From positions 1-10,463 of the forward strand of contig CABUQI010000039.1 in the NCBI GenBank assembly GCA_902493545.1: DNA of 10,463 nt, in the 5' to 3' direction. Position numbers and translations under genes: made by a program. The notes under the pieces are model-generated. The model saw nothing but the letters and a program-made list of their open reading frames with translations, was not told where the DNA came from and made no database searches. Below are positions 1 to 7,077 of this stretch, piece by piece. Position 1 is the stretch's first letter; every line of letters starts with the position of its first letter. The stretch comes from an uncultured Collinsella sp. (lineage in GTDB: Bacteria > Actinomycetota > Coriobacteriia > Coriobacteriales > Coriobacteriaceae).

Positions 1-896
1 CGATCGCCATTGGCGTGTTTGATGGCGTGCATCGTGGGCACCAAGAGCTGATCGAAGCGGTTATTCGCGATGCACATGATCGCGGCAGCAAAGCGGTCGT
101 GGTCACCTTCGATCCTGATCCGGACGTCGTGGTGAGTCCGTTGCCCGCCCAAAAATTGATGACGACGGCCGACCGCCTGCATGCCCTGGCTCAAACTGGG
201 GTCGATGCGGTGGTGGCCGTTCCCTTTACGCCTGAGGTTGCGGCGCTTGACCATGTTGATTTTCTCTCGCTGGTGTCGCGTCTGGTCGACATTCGATCGA
301 TTCGCGTTGGCAGTGACTTTAGGCTGGGTCGTGGCGGTGCTTCTGGTGTTGCCGAGATGCGCGCCTGGGGTTCCGAGCACGGCGTTGACGTGTACGGTCA
401 CGACCTGCTTTGCGAGGGCGGTGAGGCCATTTGCGCCACCCGCATTCGTCATGAGCTCGGACAGGGCCATGTGGAGCTGGCTGCTGAGTTGCTCGGCCGC
501 CCGTATATGGTGCGCGGCGGTGTTATTCGCGGCCGTCACGAGGGTTCTGGCATGGGCTTTCCCACGGCAAACCTGCAAGTTCCCGACGGCCTTCAGGTGC
601 CTGCCGATGGCGTCTACGAGGGCCTGGTGCTGGTCGATGACACCGTGTGGCCCGCTGCCGTGAACGTCGGACTGCCGCCGACGTATGCCGACGATGCGGC
701 ATCTGCGCATCTTGAGGCTAATTTAATTGGTTATACGGGCGACCTCTATGGCGCTTCCGTTTCGCTGGCGTTTACGCGCTGGCTACGTCCCTCGCGTGTG
801 TTCGATTCGCTGGATGAGTTGATTGCGACCGTCGAGGGTAATATCGAGGATATTCGTCACAACTTGGGCGATCAGGGGGTGAGCATCCGTGATTAG
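1..896 (+). CDS. ribF: Bifunctional riboflavin kinase / FMN adenylyltransferase (FAD synthetase), 5' end missing
   Basis: RibF phosphorylates riboflavin to FMN and then adenylates FMN to FAD in the cytoplasm. The frame is open from base 3 to the TAG at 894-896, giving 297 visible residues. The first ones read IAIGVFDGVHRGHQ, the nucleotidyltransferase signature with an HxGH box (HRGH, 30-41). This motif normally lies about 20-30 residues into the protein, so the true start is upstream of the window and the GTG at 15 is internal. GSDFRLGRGG is the second adenylyltransferase motif. The C-terminal flavokinase domain starts near base 500 and shows GFPTANL (PTAN at 561-572) and a Glu in HLEANL (714-716) at the expected catalytic position. 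The family's usual 'NIGxRPT' reads NVGLPPTY here, a mild deviation. The last 8 nt overlap dnaG, and the dnaG ribosome-binding site lies inside ribF, suggesting translational coupling. Identity is secure; only the 5' end is unknown. Confidence 0.95.
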   Translation, partial: IAIGVFDGVHRGHQELIEAVIRDAHDRGSKAVVVTFDPDPDVVVSPLPAQKLMTTADRLHALAQTGVDAVVAVPFTPEVAALDHVDFLSLVSRLVDIRSIRVGSDFRLGRGGASGVAEMRAWGSEHGVDVYGHDLLCEGGEAICATRIRHELGQGHVELAAELLGRPYMVRGGVIRGRHEGSGMGFPTANLQVPDGLQVPADGVYEGLVLVDDTVWPAAVNVGLPPTYADDAASAHLEANLIGYTGDLYGASVSLAFTRWLRPSRVFDSLDELIATVEGNIEDIRHNLGDQGVSIRD

Positions 897-2997
897 CGAT
901 GAGGAAAAAGACCAGGTACGCGCTGCGTCTGACCTGGTTGCCATCGTGCAGGAAACGGTCGAGCTCAAGCCTCGCGGCCATGAGTTTTGGGGATGCTGCC
1001 CCTTCCATGGCGAGAAGACGCCGTCCTTCCACATTATCCCCGCCACGCAGGTGTGGCATTGCTTTGGTTGCGGCGAGGGTGGCGACGTTTTCACGTATAT
1101 CATGAAGCGCGAGAACCTGAGCTTTCCCGAGTCAATCCGTTACTTGGCCGATCGCGCGGGTATTGAGCTGCATGACACCGGAGATCGCCGCGAGCGCGGC
1201 ACCAAGCGTGCCCGCATCTACGATCTGTGCGCCGAGACCGCCCAGTTCTACCACACCATGCTCATGCGCGGTAAGGACGGCCGTCCGCGCGAGTACTTTG
1301 CCAGCCGCGGCATGGGCGGCGACGTCTGCCGCCGCTACTGCCTGGGCTTTGCACCGGGCCGTAACGCGCTGGTGTCGCACCTGTCCCAGGCGGGTTTTAC
1401 CCCGCAGGAGATGATCGACGCCAACGTTGCCGTGAGTCGCGGGCGCGGGCAGCTTGCCGACCGCTTTTACGACCGCGTGATGTTCCCCATCTTTGACGAG
1501 CAGGGTCACAACATTGCCTTTGGCGGTCGCATTATGGGCGACGGCCAGCCTAAGTATCTCAACACCGCCGAGACGAGCGTGTTTCATAAAAAGCGAAACC
1601 TCTACGGCTTTAATTGGGCCAAGGAGTTTATCGTCGCGCAGGATACCGCCATCGTGGTAGAGGGCTATACCGATTGCATCGCCTGCTGGGAGGCGGGGAT
1701 TAAAAACGTTGTCGCCACGCTGGGCACCGCCCTCACGGAGCACCACGTCAAGACGCTCACTCGCTTTGCCAAGCGCATCGTGTATATGTTCGACGGCGAT
1801 GCAGCGGGCCAGAAGGCCGCCCGTCGCGCGATTCAGTTTATCGAGCAGGATTCCATGGACCTGCGCTGCGTGGTGCTCCCCGACGGCAACGACCCCATGG
1901 AGTTCATCACCGCACATGGTGGCGAGGCACTGCAGACGCGCATCGACGCTGCCGAGCCGCTTATGGACTTTGTCTACCGTTCGCTGCAGGAGTCGAGTGA
2001 CATCACCACGCCGGGCGGTCGCGCTAAGGCGCTGGAAGATGCGCTGACGCTTATCTATCCGTTGCGCAACAGCTATATGATCGACACGTACTTTATCCAG
2101 ATTGCCGATCTGCTGGGTTTGGATCTGGAGACGGTGCGCGCGAGCTCGGGTCGTGTGTTTCGCGATGTCGCCAAGCGCGAGGATGCGGAACGATGTCGTG
2201 AGCAGAACTATGAGCGCCAACGGGCACAGACTGAGCGGTCCGGTAGCGCGGGCGGTCGGGCGTCGGGTTCTCGCGATGCCGGTCGCGGTGCTTGGGCATC
2301 GGGCGCGACGCCGCCGGTGTCCGCGCCGGTCGAAGAAGAGCCGTACGACTACGTCCCGCTCGATGCCTACGGCGCCGCGCCCGTGGAGGTCGTCGACGAC
2401 CTGCCGCCGATCGATGTGCCTGATGGTATGGGCGCTGTGCCTGTGGCTGACGGTTCGGGCGCACCGGCTGCGGCGGCGCCGATGGTTCTTACCGATCTTG
2501 AACGCAAGTCCTTGGCAGGGGAGCGCGAGCTGTTGACGATGCTCACGAGCTACCCCGACCTGTTCCGCACGTATGCCGACCGCATCTGCTCCATCGAGTG
2601 GGTTGACCCGCGTCACGAGTCCATTGCATGGGCCGTTCTGGCAACGCCGCCGGGAACCGATCCTGCAGCCTGCATGGATGCGGCGCGCTCGGTGTGTCCC
2701 GATGCGGCAACGCTTGTGAGTGCCGGCCGCATCTCCGCGACGAGCAAGCACCCCACCGAGACGAACATCGTGTTTATGCTTGATACGCTCGAGCTCTACA
2801 CCATCAAGCGTCGCATGCGTGCCGCACAGGCGAAGCTGCGCCAGGACCGTTCACTCGATGATGAGGCCCGTCGCGCGCTGACCGTGCAGGCCGCGCAGGA
2901 TTCGCAACGTCAACGCGAACTGCAAAAGTCGATCGGCGGCGTGGCGGACCCGTTCCGTTCGATCGGCCTGGAGGCCGCAGGCACCGAACAAGCCTAG
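889..2997 (+). CDS. dnaG: DNA primase
   Basis: DnaG makes the RNA primers for leading- and lagging-strand replication and is recruited by the replicative helicase DnaB. The start is GTG at 889, with AGGGGGTG at 874-881 as Shine-Dalgarno about 8 nt upstream. The CHC2 zinc-binding domain is at the N-terminus: C37, H40 (CPFHGEKTPSF), C58 and C61 (CFGC). The TOPRIM catalytic core follows, with E258 in VEGYTD, D302 and D304 in FDGDAAG, and LPDGNDP at 330-336. Residues from about 440 to 533 form a low-complexity stretch rich in Gly, Ala, Ser, Arg, Pro and Asp. A helical C-terminal region from about 533 to 702 (starting VLTDLERKSLAGERELL) is the likely helicase-interaction domain. At 702 residues it is about 100 longer than typical primases, and the linker explains the excess. 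It overlaps ribF by 8 nt and is followed by rpoD after 110 nt, the classic dnaG-rpoD pairing. No terminator is visible after it, so read-through into rpoD is likely. Confidence 0.97.
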   Translation: MISDEEKDQVRAASDLVAIVQETVELKPRGHEFWGCCPFHGEKTPSFHIIPATQVWHCFGCGEGGDVFTYIMKRENLSFPESIRYLADRAGIELHDTGDRRERGTKRARIYDLCAETAQFYHTMLMRGKDGRPREYFASRGMGGDVCRRYCLGFAPGRNALVSHLSQAGFTPQEMIDANVAVSRGRGQLADRFYDRVMFPIFDEQGHNIAFGGRIMGDGQPKYLNTAETSVFHKKRNLYGFNWAKEFIVAQDTAIVVEGYTDCIACWEAGIKNVVATLGTALTEHHVKTLTRFAKRIVYMFDGDAAGQKAARRAIQFIEQDSMDLRCVVLPDGNDPMEFITAHGGEALQTRIDAAEPLMDFVYRSLQESSDITTPGGRAKALEDALTLIYPLRNSYMIDTYFIQIADLLGLDLETVRASSGRVFRDVAKREDAERCREQNYERQRAQTERSGSAGGRASGSRDAGRGAWASGATPPVSAPVEEEPYDYVPLDAYGAAPVEVVDDLPPIDVPDGMGAVPVADGSGAPAAAAPMVLTDLERKSLAGERELLTMLTSYPDLFRTYADRICSIEWVDPRHESIAWAVLATPPGTDPAACMDAARSVCPDAATLVSAGRISATSKHPTETNIVFMLDTLELYTIKRRMRAAQAKLRQDRSLDDEARRALTVQAAQDSQRQRELQKSIGGVADPFRSIGLEAAGTEQA

Positions 2998-3025
2998 ATG
3001 TTGTGGTCAACCAGCGTATTCTCGC

Positions 3026-3053
3026 CTATATCCAGTCCTCTTTTTGGGTATAG
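3026..3053 (+). other. Hairpin in the dnaG-rpoD intergenic region
   Basis: CTATATCCAG at 3026-3035 pairs with TTGGGTATAG at 3044-3053. The stem has 10 pairs, two of them G-T wobbles (3031/3048 and 3035/3044), around an 8-nt pyrimidine loop. No run of T follows, so it does not look like an intrinsic terminator. It sits just upstream of the candidate rpoD -10 element at 3070-3075, in or next to the -35 region. It could be an operator, an mRNA processing site between dnaG and rpoD, or chance. The pairing is seen directly; the function is unknown. Confidence 0.35.
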
Positions 3054-3066
3054 ACGTCAATGTGTG

Positions 3067-3075
3067 TGCTAAAGT
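3067..3075 (+). promoter_or_regulatory. Candidate extended -10 promoter for rpoD
   Basis: TGCTAAAGT at 3067-3075 matches an extended -10 element (TGn followed by TAAAGT). No convincing -35 box lies 16-18 nt upstream; TTGGGT at 3044-3049 is 20 nt away. Transcription would start near 3082, about 26 nt before the rpoD GTG. The 110-nt gap after dnaG makes a separate rpoD promoter plausible. The call rests on the -10 match alone. Confidence 0.35.
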
Positions 3076-3107
3076 ATTGAGTCCTGTGGACTATGAAGGG
3101 AGAATCT

Positions 3108-4457
<1,350 letters not shown>

Positions 4458-4466
4458 TCAAGCAAG

Positions 4467-4501
4467 AAGCGCCCTCAAGCACATCCGCTTGGGGGCGCTT
4501 T
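4467..4501 (+). terminator. Probable intrinsic terminator of rpoD
   Basis: AAGCGCCCTCAAGC at 4467-4480 pairs with GCTTGGGGGCGCTT at 4487-4500. This gives a 14-bp stem with one G-T wobble (4475/4492) and a 6-nt loop. Only three T residues (4499-4501) follow before a C, so the U-tract is short. It begins 9 nt after the rpoD stop, where a terminator is expected. The strong stem supports the call; the weak tail may let some transcripts through. Confidence 0.75.
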
Positions 4502-4505
4502 CATG

Positions 4506-4561
4506 TAGTCGTTGGGGACATTCTTGAATGACTGGTCGTTTAAGAACGTCCCCAATGACTA
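4506..4561. repeat. 56-nt near-perfect palindrome of unknown function
   Basis: Bases 4506-4532 and 4535-4561 form 27-nt inverted arms around a 2-nt centre (TG at 4533-4534). Twenty-three of 27 positions are Watson-Crick pairs. The exceptions are G-T at 4511/4556, 4526/4541 and 4529/4538, and A-C at 4520/4547. The arms contain TTGGGGAC on the left and GTCCCCAA on the right. No T-run follows, so it is not a standard terminator, and it begins 5 nt after the rpoD terminator ends. It resembles an intergenic REP- or MITE-like element, or a cruciform-forming binding site. The sequence shows only one copy here, so family membership is unproven. Confidence 0.7.
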
Positions 4562-4567
4562 GGCCGG

Positions 4568-4615
4568 AAAATTTCTTAAAAAAGTTCTTGCCCTGAGCTG
4601 ATTCGTCCGTATAAT
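4568..4615 (+). promoter_or_regulatory. Promoter of the tRNA-Asn pair
   Basis: TATAAT at 4610-4615 is an exact consensus -10 box. TTGCCC at 4588-4593 is a good -35 box, with a 16-nt spacer. An A/T-rich block at 4568-4587 lies directly upstream and resembles an UP element, common at stable-RNA promoters. Transcription should start near 4622, about 24 nt before the first tRNA. Confidence 0.8.
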
Positions 4616-4645
4616 AAATTTTGTTGCTTGAGAGCACGCACCTAT

Positions 4646-4720
4646 TCCTCGGTAGCTCAATGGTAGAGCACGCGGCTGTTAACCGCGCTGTTGTAGGTTC
4701 GAGTCCTACCCGGGGAGCCA
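4646..4720 (+). tRNA. tRNA-Asn (anticodon GUU), first copy
   Basis: This 75-nt gene includes an encoded CCA (4718-4720) and decodes the asparagine codons AAC and AAU. It folds as a standard cloverleaf. The acceptor stem pairs TCCTCGG (4646-4652) with CCGGGGA, with one T-G pair and discriminator G. The D arm is GCTC/GAGC. The anticodon arm is CGCGG/CCGCG with loop CTGTTAA and anticodon GTT at 4678-4680. The T arm is GTAGG/CCTAC with loop TTCGAGT. It lies behind a strong promoter and is probably co-transcribed with the identical copy 32 nt downstream. Confidence 0.98.
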
Positions 4721-4728
4721 GAATTTCC

Positions 4729-4749
4729 AGCCCTTTCCGTTGGGCTTTA
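4729..4749 (+). other. Small hairpin in the spacer between the tRNAs
   Basis: AGCCC at 4729-4733 pairs with GGGCT at 4742-4746 around an 8-nt loop, and TTT ends at 4748. With only five pairs it is too weak for an efficient terminator. It may help process the two-tRNA precursor. The pairing is seen; the role is a guess. Confidence 0.3.
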
Positions 4750-4752
4750 AAT

Positions 4753-4827
4753 TCCTCGGTAGCTCAATGGTAGAGCACGCGGCTGTTAACCGCGCTGTTG
4801 TAGGTTCGAGTCCTACCCGGGGAGCCA
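4753..4827 (+). tRNA. tRNA-Asn (anticodon GUU), second copy
   Basis: This gene is identical over all 75 nt to the copy at 4646-4720, including the encoded CCA (4825-4827) and the GTT anticodon at 4785-4787. Identity extends only 2 nt upstream and 1 nt downstream of the gene, with an offset of 107 nt, so the spacers have diverged while the genes have not. It is probably transcribed from the promoter at 4588-4615 and ends at the terminator that starts 7 nt downstream. The duplication likely raises the dose of this tRNA. Confidence 0.98.
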
Positions 4828-4833
4828 GGTTGT

Positions 4834-4863
4834 AAAACCCGTCGCTTATGCGGCGGGTTTTTT
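4834..4863 (+). terminator. Intrinsic terminator of the tRNA-Asn operon
   Basis: AAAACCCGTCGC at 4834-4845 pairs with GCGGCGGGTTTT at 4850-4861. The stem has 12 pairs, including one T-G wobble (4842/4853), and a TTAT loop. Six T residues (4858-4863) close it. This is a textbook Rho-independent terminator and separates the tRNA unit from the following operon. Confidence 0.9.
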
Positions 4864-4877
4864 CATGTCGCGGTCGC

Positions 4878-4889
4878 CGTTCGCGAACG
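4878..4889. promoter_or_regulatory. Perfect 12-bp palindrome, possible operator
   Basis: CGTTCGCGAACG is its own reverse complement. It lies 15 nt after the tRNA terminator and about 130 nt before the Asp23-family start, within the stretch that must contain that operon's promoter. A dimeric repressor site is possible. The half-site order (GTTC then GAAC, 2 nt apart) does not match the Gram-positive LexA box, which has GAAC then GTTC. It could also be chance in GC-rich DNA. Confidence 0.25.
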
Positions 4890-4959
4890 TTACCATATCA
4901 ACATTTCGTGTCGAGGATGTAATCCCGTGACCCACCACCTCAACATGGCGCGGTCGTTG

Positions 4960-4965
4960 TAGAAT
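4960..4965 (+). promoter_or_regulatory. Candidate -10 box for the Asp23-fakA-recG-rsmD-coaD operon
   Basis: TAGAAT at 4960-4965 matches TATAAT at five of six positions and lies 57 nt before the GTG at 5022. No good -35 hexamer is visible 16-18 nt upstream. A promoter is needed between the terminator at 4863 and the first gene, and this is the best -10 candidate I see. Confidence 0.3.
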
Positions 4966-4989
4966 ATTGCGATGATTGCTCCCACGAGA

Positions 4990-5006
4990 TGGTGCCGCGA
5001 GCACCA
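4990..5006 (+). other. Leader hairpin just ahead of the Asp23-family ribosome-binding site
   Basis: TGGTGC at 4990-4995 and GCACCA at 5001-5006 form a perfect 6-bp stem with loop CGCGA. It ends 3 nt before the AAGGAG at 5010-5015. In the mRNA it could affect stability or ribosome access. No known riboswitch or leader motif is recognised. Confidence 0.35.
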
Positions 5007-5021
5007 GATAAGGAGATTCTT

Positions 5022-5378
5022 GTGTCTGAGACCATTAACGGCAGTCTGAGCGTCTCGAACGACGTTATTGCCGATATTGCCGGTTATGCCGCGATGACGT
5101 GCTATGGCGTCGTCGGTATGGCCGAACAGCTCCAGGGCGCCGAGAGCGTGCGCCTGCTTGCCGGTCAGCGCCTCCGCAAGGGCGTGCTTGTCTCCGCCGA
5201 CGAGAACGGCCTTACGGTCGATCTTCACGTCGTGCTCGAGAACGGCGTCAACATGAAGTCCGTCTGCCACAATCTTTCGAGCTCCGTTGCCTTTACCCTG
5301 CAGGAGATCGCCCAGATCGATCCCACCAGCCTTAAGATCGGCATCCACATCGACGCGCTCAAGAGCCGTCTGAACTAG
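5022..5378 (+). CDS. Asp23/Gls24 (YloU-like, DUF322) family protein
   Basis: This is a small soluble protein of 118 residues in the alkaline-shock family, whose members include Asp23, Gls24 and YloU. Some members act in envelope stress, but the YloU branch next to fakA has no firmly assigned job that I can name. The start is GTG at 5022, with AAGGAG at 5010-5015 spaced 6 nt. An in-frame ATG at 4989 precedes this site and would run through the leader hairpin, so it is rejected. Family features are the N-terminal GSLSVSNDVIADIAGYAA, followed by CYGVVGM, the VDLHVVLENGVNMKSVC strand-helix segment, and a C-terminal DPTSLKIGIHIDAL strand. There is no signal peptide or membrane segment. It lies 27 nt upstream of the FakA gene, the same order as yloU-yloV in Bacillus. 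That supports a link to fatty-acid or envelope metabolism, which is inference. Confidence 0.88.
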   Translation: MSETINGSLSVSNDVIADIAGYAAMTCYGVVGMAEQLQGAESVRLLAGQRLRKGVLVSADENGLTVDLHVVLENGVNMKSVCHNLSSSVAFTLQEIAQIDPTSLKIGIHIDALKSRLN

Positions 5379-5405
5379 CATCCGAAAACGGAGATTCAAA
5401 TACCC

Positions 5406-7067
5406 ATGATTGCAAAGACCATTCGCACCTGTTTTCCGATCGCTGCGGCTGCCGTTTCCGACAAGGCCGAGGAGATCAACAAGCTCAACGTCTTCCCCGT
5501 ACCCGATGGCGATACCGGCACCAACATGTCGCTCACGCTCGCCTCGGTGACCAAGGAGCTTTCTGCTCTTCCTGCCGACGCCGACATGGAAGCCATCGCC
5601 GGCGCCATCACCCACGGCTCCCTGATGGGTGCCCGCGGCAACTCCGGCGTCATCACGTCGCAGATTCTGCGCGGCGTGGCCGAGGGCCTTATCTCTGCCG
5701 ACGAGCCCATTACGTCCGCCAACATTGCCTTCGCCTTCCGTCGTGCCGTCAAGGTCGCCTTCCAGGCTGTCCGCAAGCCCATCGAGGGCACGATCCTCAC
5801 AGTCCTGCGCGATGTCTCGACCAAGGCCGACGAGTGCGAGAAGAAGAAGTTCTCGGTCGAGGACGCGCTCGATGCCATCGTCGTCGAGGCCTATCAGTCC
5901 GTCGCCCGCACGCCCGACTTGCTGCCCGTTCTGAAGGAGAACGGCGTGGTCGACTCGGGCGCCTTTGGCTTTGCTATTTTCCTTGAGAACTTTGTTGCCG
6001 CTGCTCTTGGCCGTAGCACCGTTGTCGAGGATTTCTCCGCTACGTTTGACTCCGCCGGCTCTGCCCGCGATGCCGCTCTTGGCCGCGTTGAGATCGAGGC
6101 CAACGACGACTGGGAGGGCTCGGAGTTCCGCTACTGCAATGAGTTCCTCTTTAAGGCCGATGCTCCCTTTGACGAGGACGAGTGTCTGAAGTTCCTGGGC
6201 TCCATGGGCGACTGCGAGCTGCTCGTGGGCGCCTACCCCGACTACAAGATCCACGTGCACTCCAACACCCCCAACCTGGTGCTCGAGCACATGCTGCAGC
6301 TCGGTCAGATCTACGAGGTCTTTATCCACAACATGGAGATGGAGGCCCACGACCGTACCGCCAAGATTCACGAGGATCAGGAGAAGGCCGCCGAGCCCGC
6401 CAAGGCGCTGGGCTTTGTCGCCGTTGCCGCCGGTTCGGGCGAGGCCGACATCCTCAAGTCCCTCGGCGTTGACGTTATCGTCTCGGGTGGTCAGACCATG
6501 AACCCCTCGACTGCAGACCTGCTGGGCGCGGTGGACCAGGTCAACGCGACCTCGGTCATCATTCTGCCCAACAACGGCAACATCCGCATGGCTGCCGAGG
6601 CTGCCGCCTCTGCCTGCACGGACAAGAAGGTCGCCGTCGTTCCCACTAAAACCGTCCCGCAGGCGTTCTCCGCGCTGTTCGCGGTCCTGCCCGATTCCGA
6701 GCTCGAGGACGCCGTTGCCGCTATGGTCGACGCCATCAGCGAGGTTCGCGATGGCGAGGTTACCCGCGCCGTGCGCGATTCCAGCGCCTCTGACGGCTCT
6801 CCCATTCACTCCGGTGACGTCATGGGCATCATTGCCGGCTCCATCGATGTGGTCGGCTCCGACGTGAAGCAGGTCACGCTCGACTGCATCAACCGCATGC
6901 AGGAGGAAGAGGAGGGCGACGCGCTGACGATTCTGGCCGGCGAGGAGCTGTCCGATGAGGCCTTCCAGGAGATTGTCGACGCTATCGAGGAGGCTCAGCC
7001 CGATTTGGAGATCGACGCCCATCGTGGCGAGCAGCCGCTCTATCCCGTGATCTTCTCGATCGAGTAG
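5406..7067 (+). CDS. fakA: FakA-type fatty acid kinase (DAK2 domain, YloV family)
   Basis: FakA is the ATP-binding subunit that phosphorylates fatty acids held by a FakB (DegV-family) partner. The acyl-phosphate feeds phospholipid synthesis. The 553 residues match the usual length of about 550. The N-terminal DAK2 kinase domain shows NVFPVPDGDTGTNM (28-41; D34 and D36 are the likely metal ligands) and HGSLMGARGNSG (70-81). The middle domain has C244 in YCNEF and H283/H285 in IHVHSNTP, matching the Cys-His-His zinc site described for Staphylococcus FakA as I recall it. The C-terminal domain is DegV-like, with SGGQTMNPSTADL, ILPNNGNI and VPTKTVPQA, ending in GEQPLYPVIFSIE. The start is ATG at 5406; a modest CGGAG at 5389-5393 lies 12 nt upstream. 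No fakB gene is in the window, so the partner must be encoded elsewhere. Glycerone kinase is unlikely given the three-domain layout. Confidence 0.92.
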   Translation: MIAKTIRTCFPIAAAAVSDKAEEINKLNVFPVPDGDTGTNMSLTLASVTKELSALPADADMEAIAGAITHGSLMGARGNSGVITSQILRGVAEGLISADEPITSANIAFAFRRAVKVAFQAVRKPIEGTILTVLRDVSTKADECEKKKFSVEDALDAIVVEAYQSVARTPDLLPVLKENGVVDSGAFGFAIFLENFVAAALGRSTVVEDFSATFDSAGSARDAALGRVEIEANDDWEGSEFRYCNEFLFKADAPFDEDECLKFLGSMGDCELLVGAYPDYKIHVHSNTPNLVLEHMLQLGQIYEVFIHNMEMEAHDRTAKIHEDQEKAAEPAKALGFVAVAAGSGEADILKSLGVDVIVSGGQTMNPSTADLLGAVDQVNATSVIILPNNGNIRMAAEAAASACTDKKVAVVPTKTVPQAFSALFAVLPDSELEDAVAAMVDAISEVRDGEVTRAVRDSSASDGSPIHSGDVMGIIAGSIDVVGSDVKQVTLDCINRMQEEEEGDALTILAGEELSDEAFQEIVDAIEEAQPDLEIDAHRGEQPLYPVIFSIE

Positions 7068-7077
7068 GCATCTGCCC

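Noticed and set aside
1132..2751. Open frame of 539 codons on the - strand within dnaG
   Set aside because: It shadows a gene with clear primase motifs. The translation is Arg/Ala/His-rich with no recognisable family and no convincing ribosome-binding site.
3093..3107. ATG at 3093 as the rpoD start
   Set aside because: The Shine-Dalgarno AAGGGAG lies after this ATG and is correctly spaced for the GTG at 3108.
4631..4639. AGAGCACGC in the tRNA leader repeats a segment of the tRNA at 4665-4673, suggesting a tRNA remnant
   Set aside because: Nine bases is short, and no other arm of a cloverleaf can be found around it, so chance is more likely.
4878..4889. LexA (SOS) box
   Set aside because: The Gram-positive box is GAAC, four bases, GTTC. 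Here the halves are in the opposite order with a two-base gap.
4989..5021. ATG at 4989 as the Asp23-family start
   Set aside because: It would make the leader hairpin and the AAGGAG part of the coding sequence and add residues with no family match. The GTG at 5022 is well placed.
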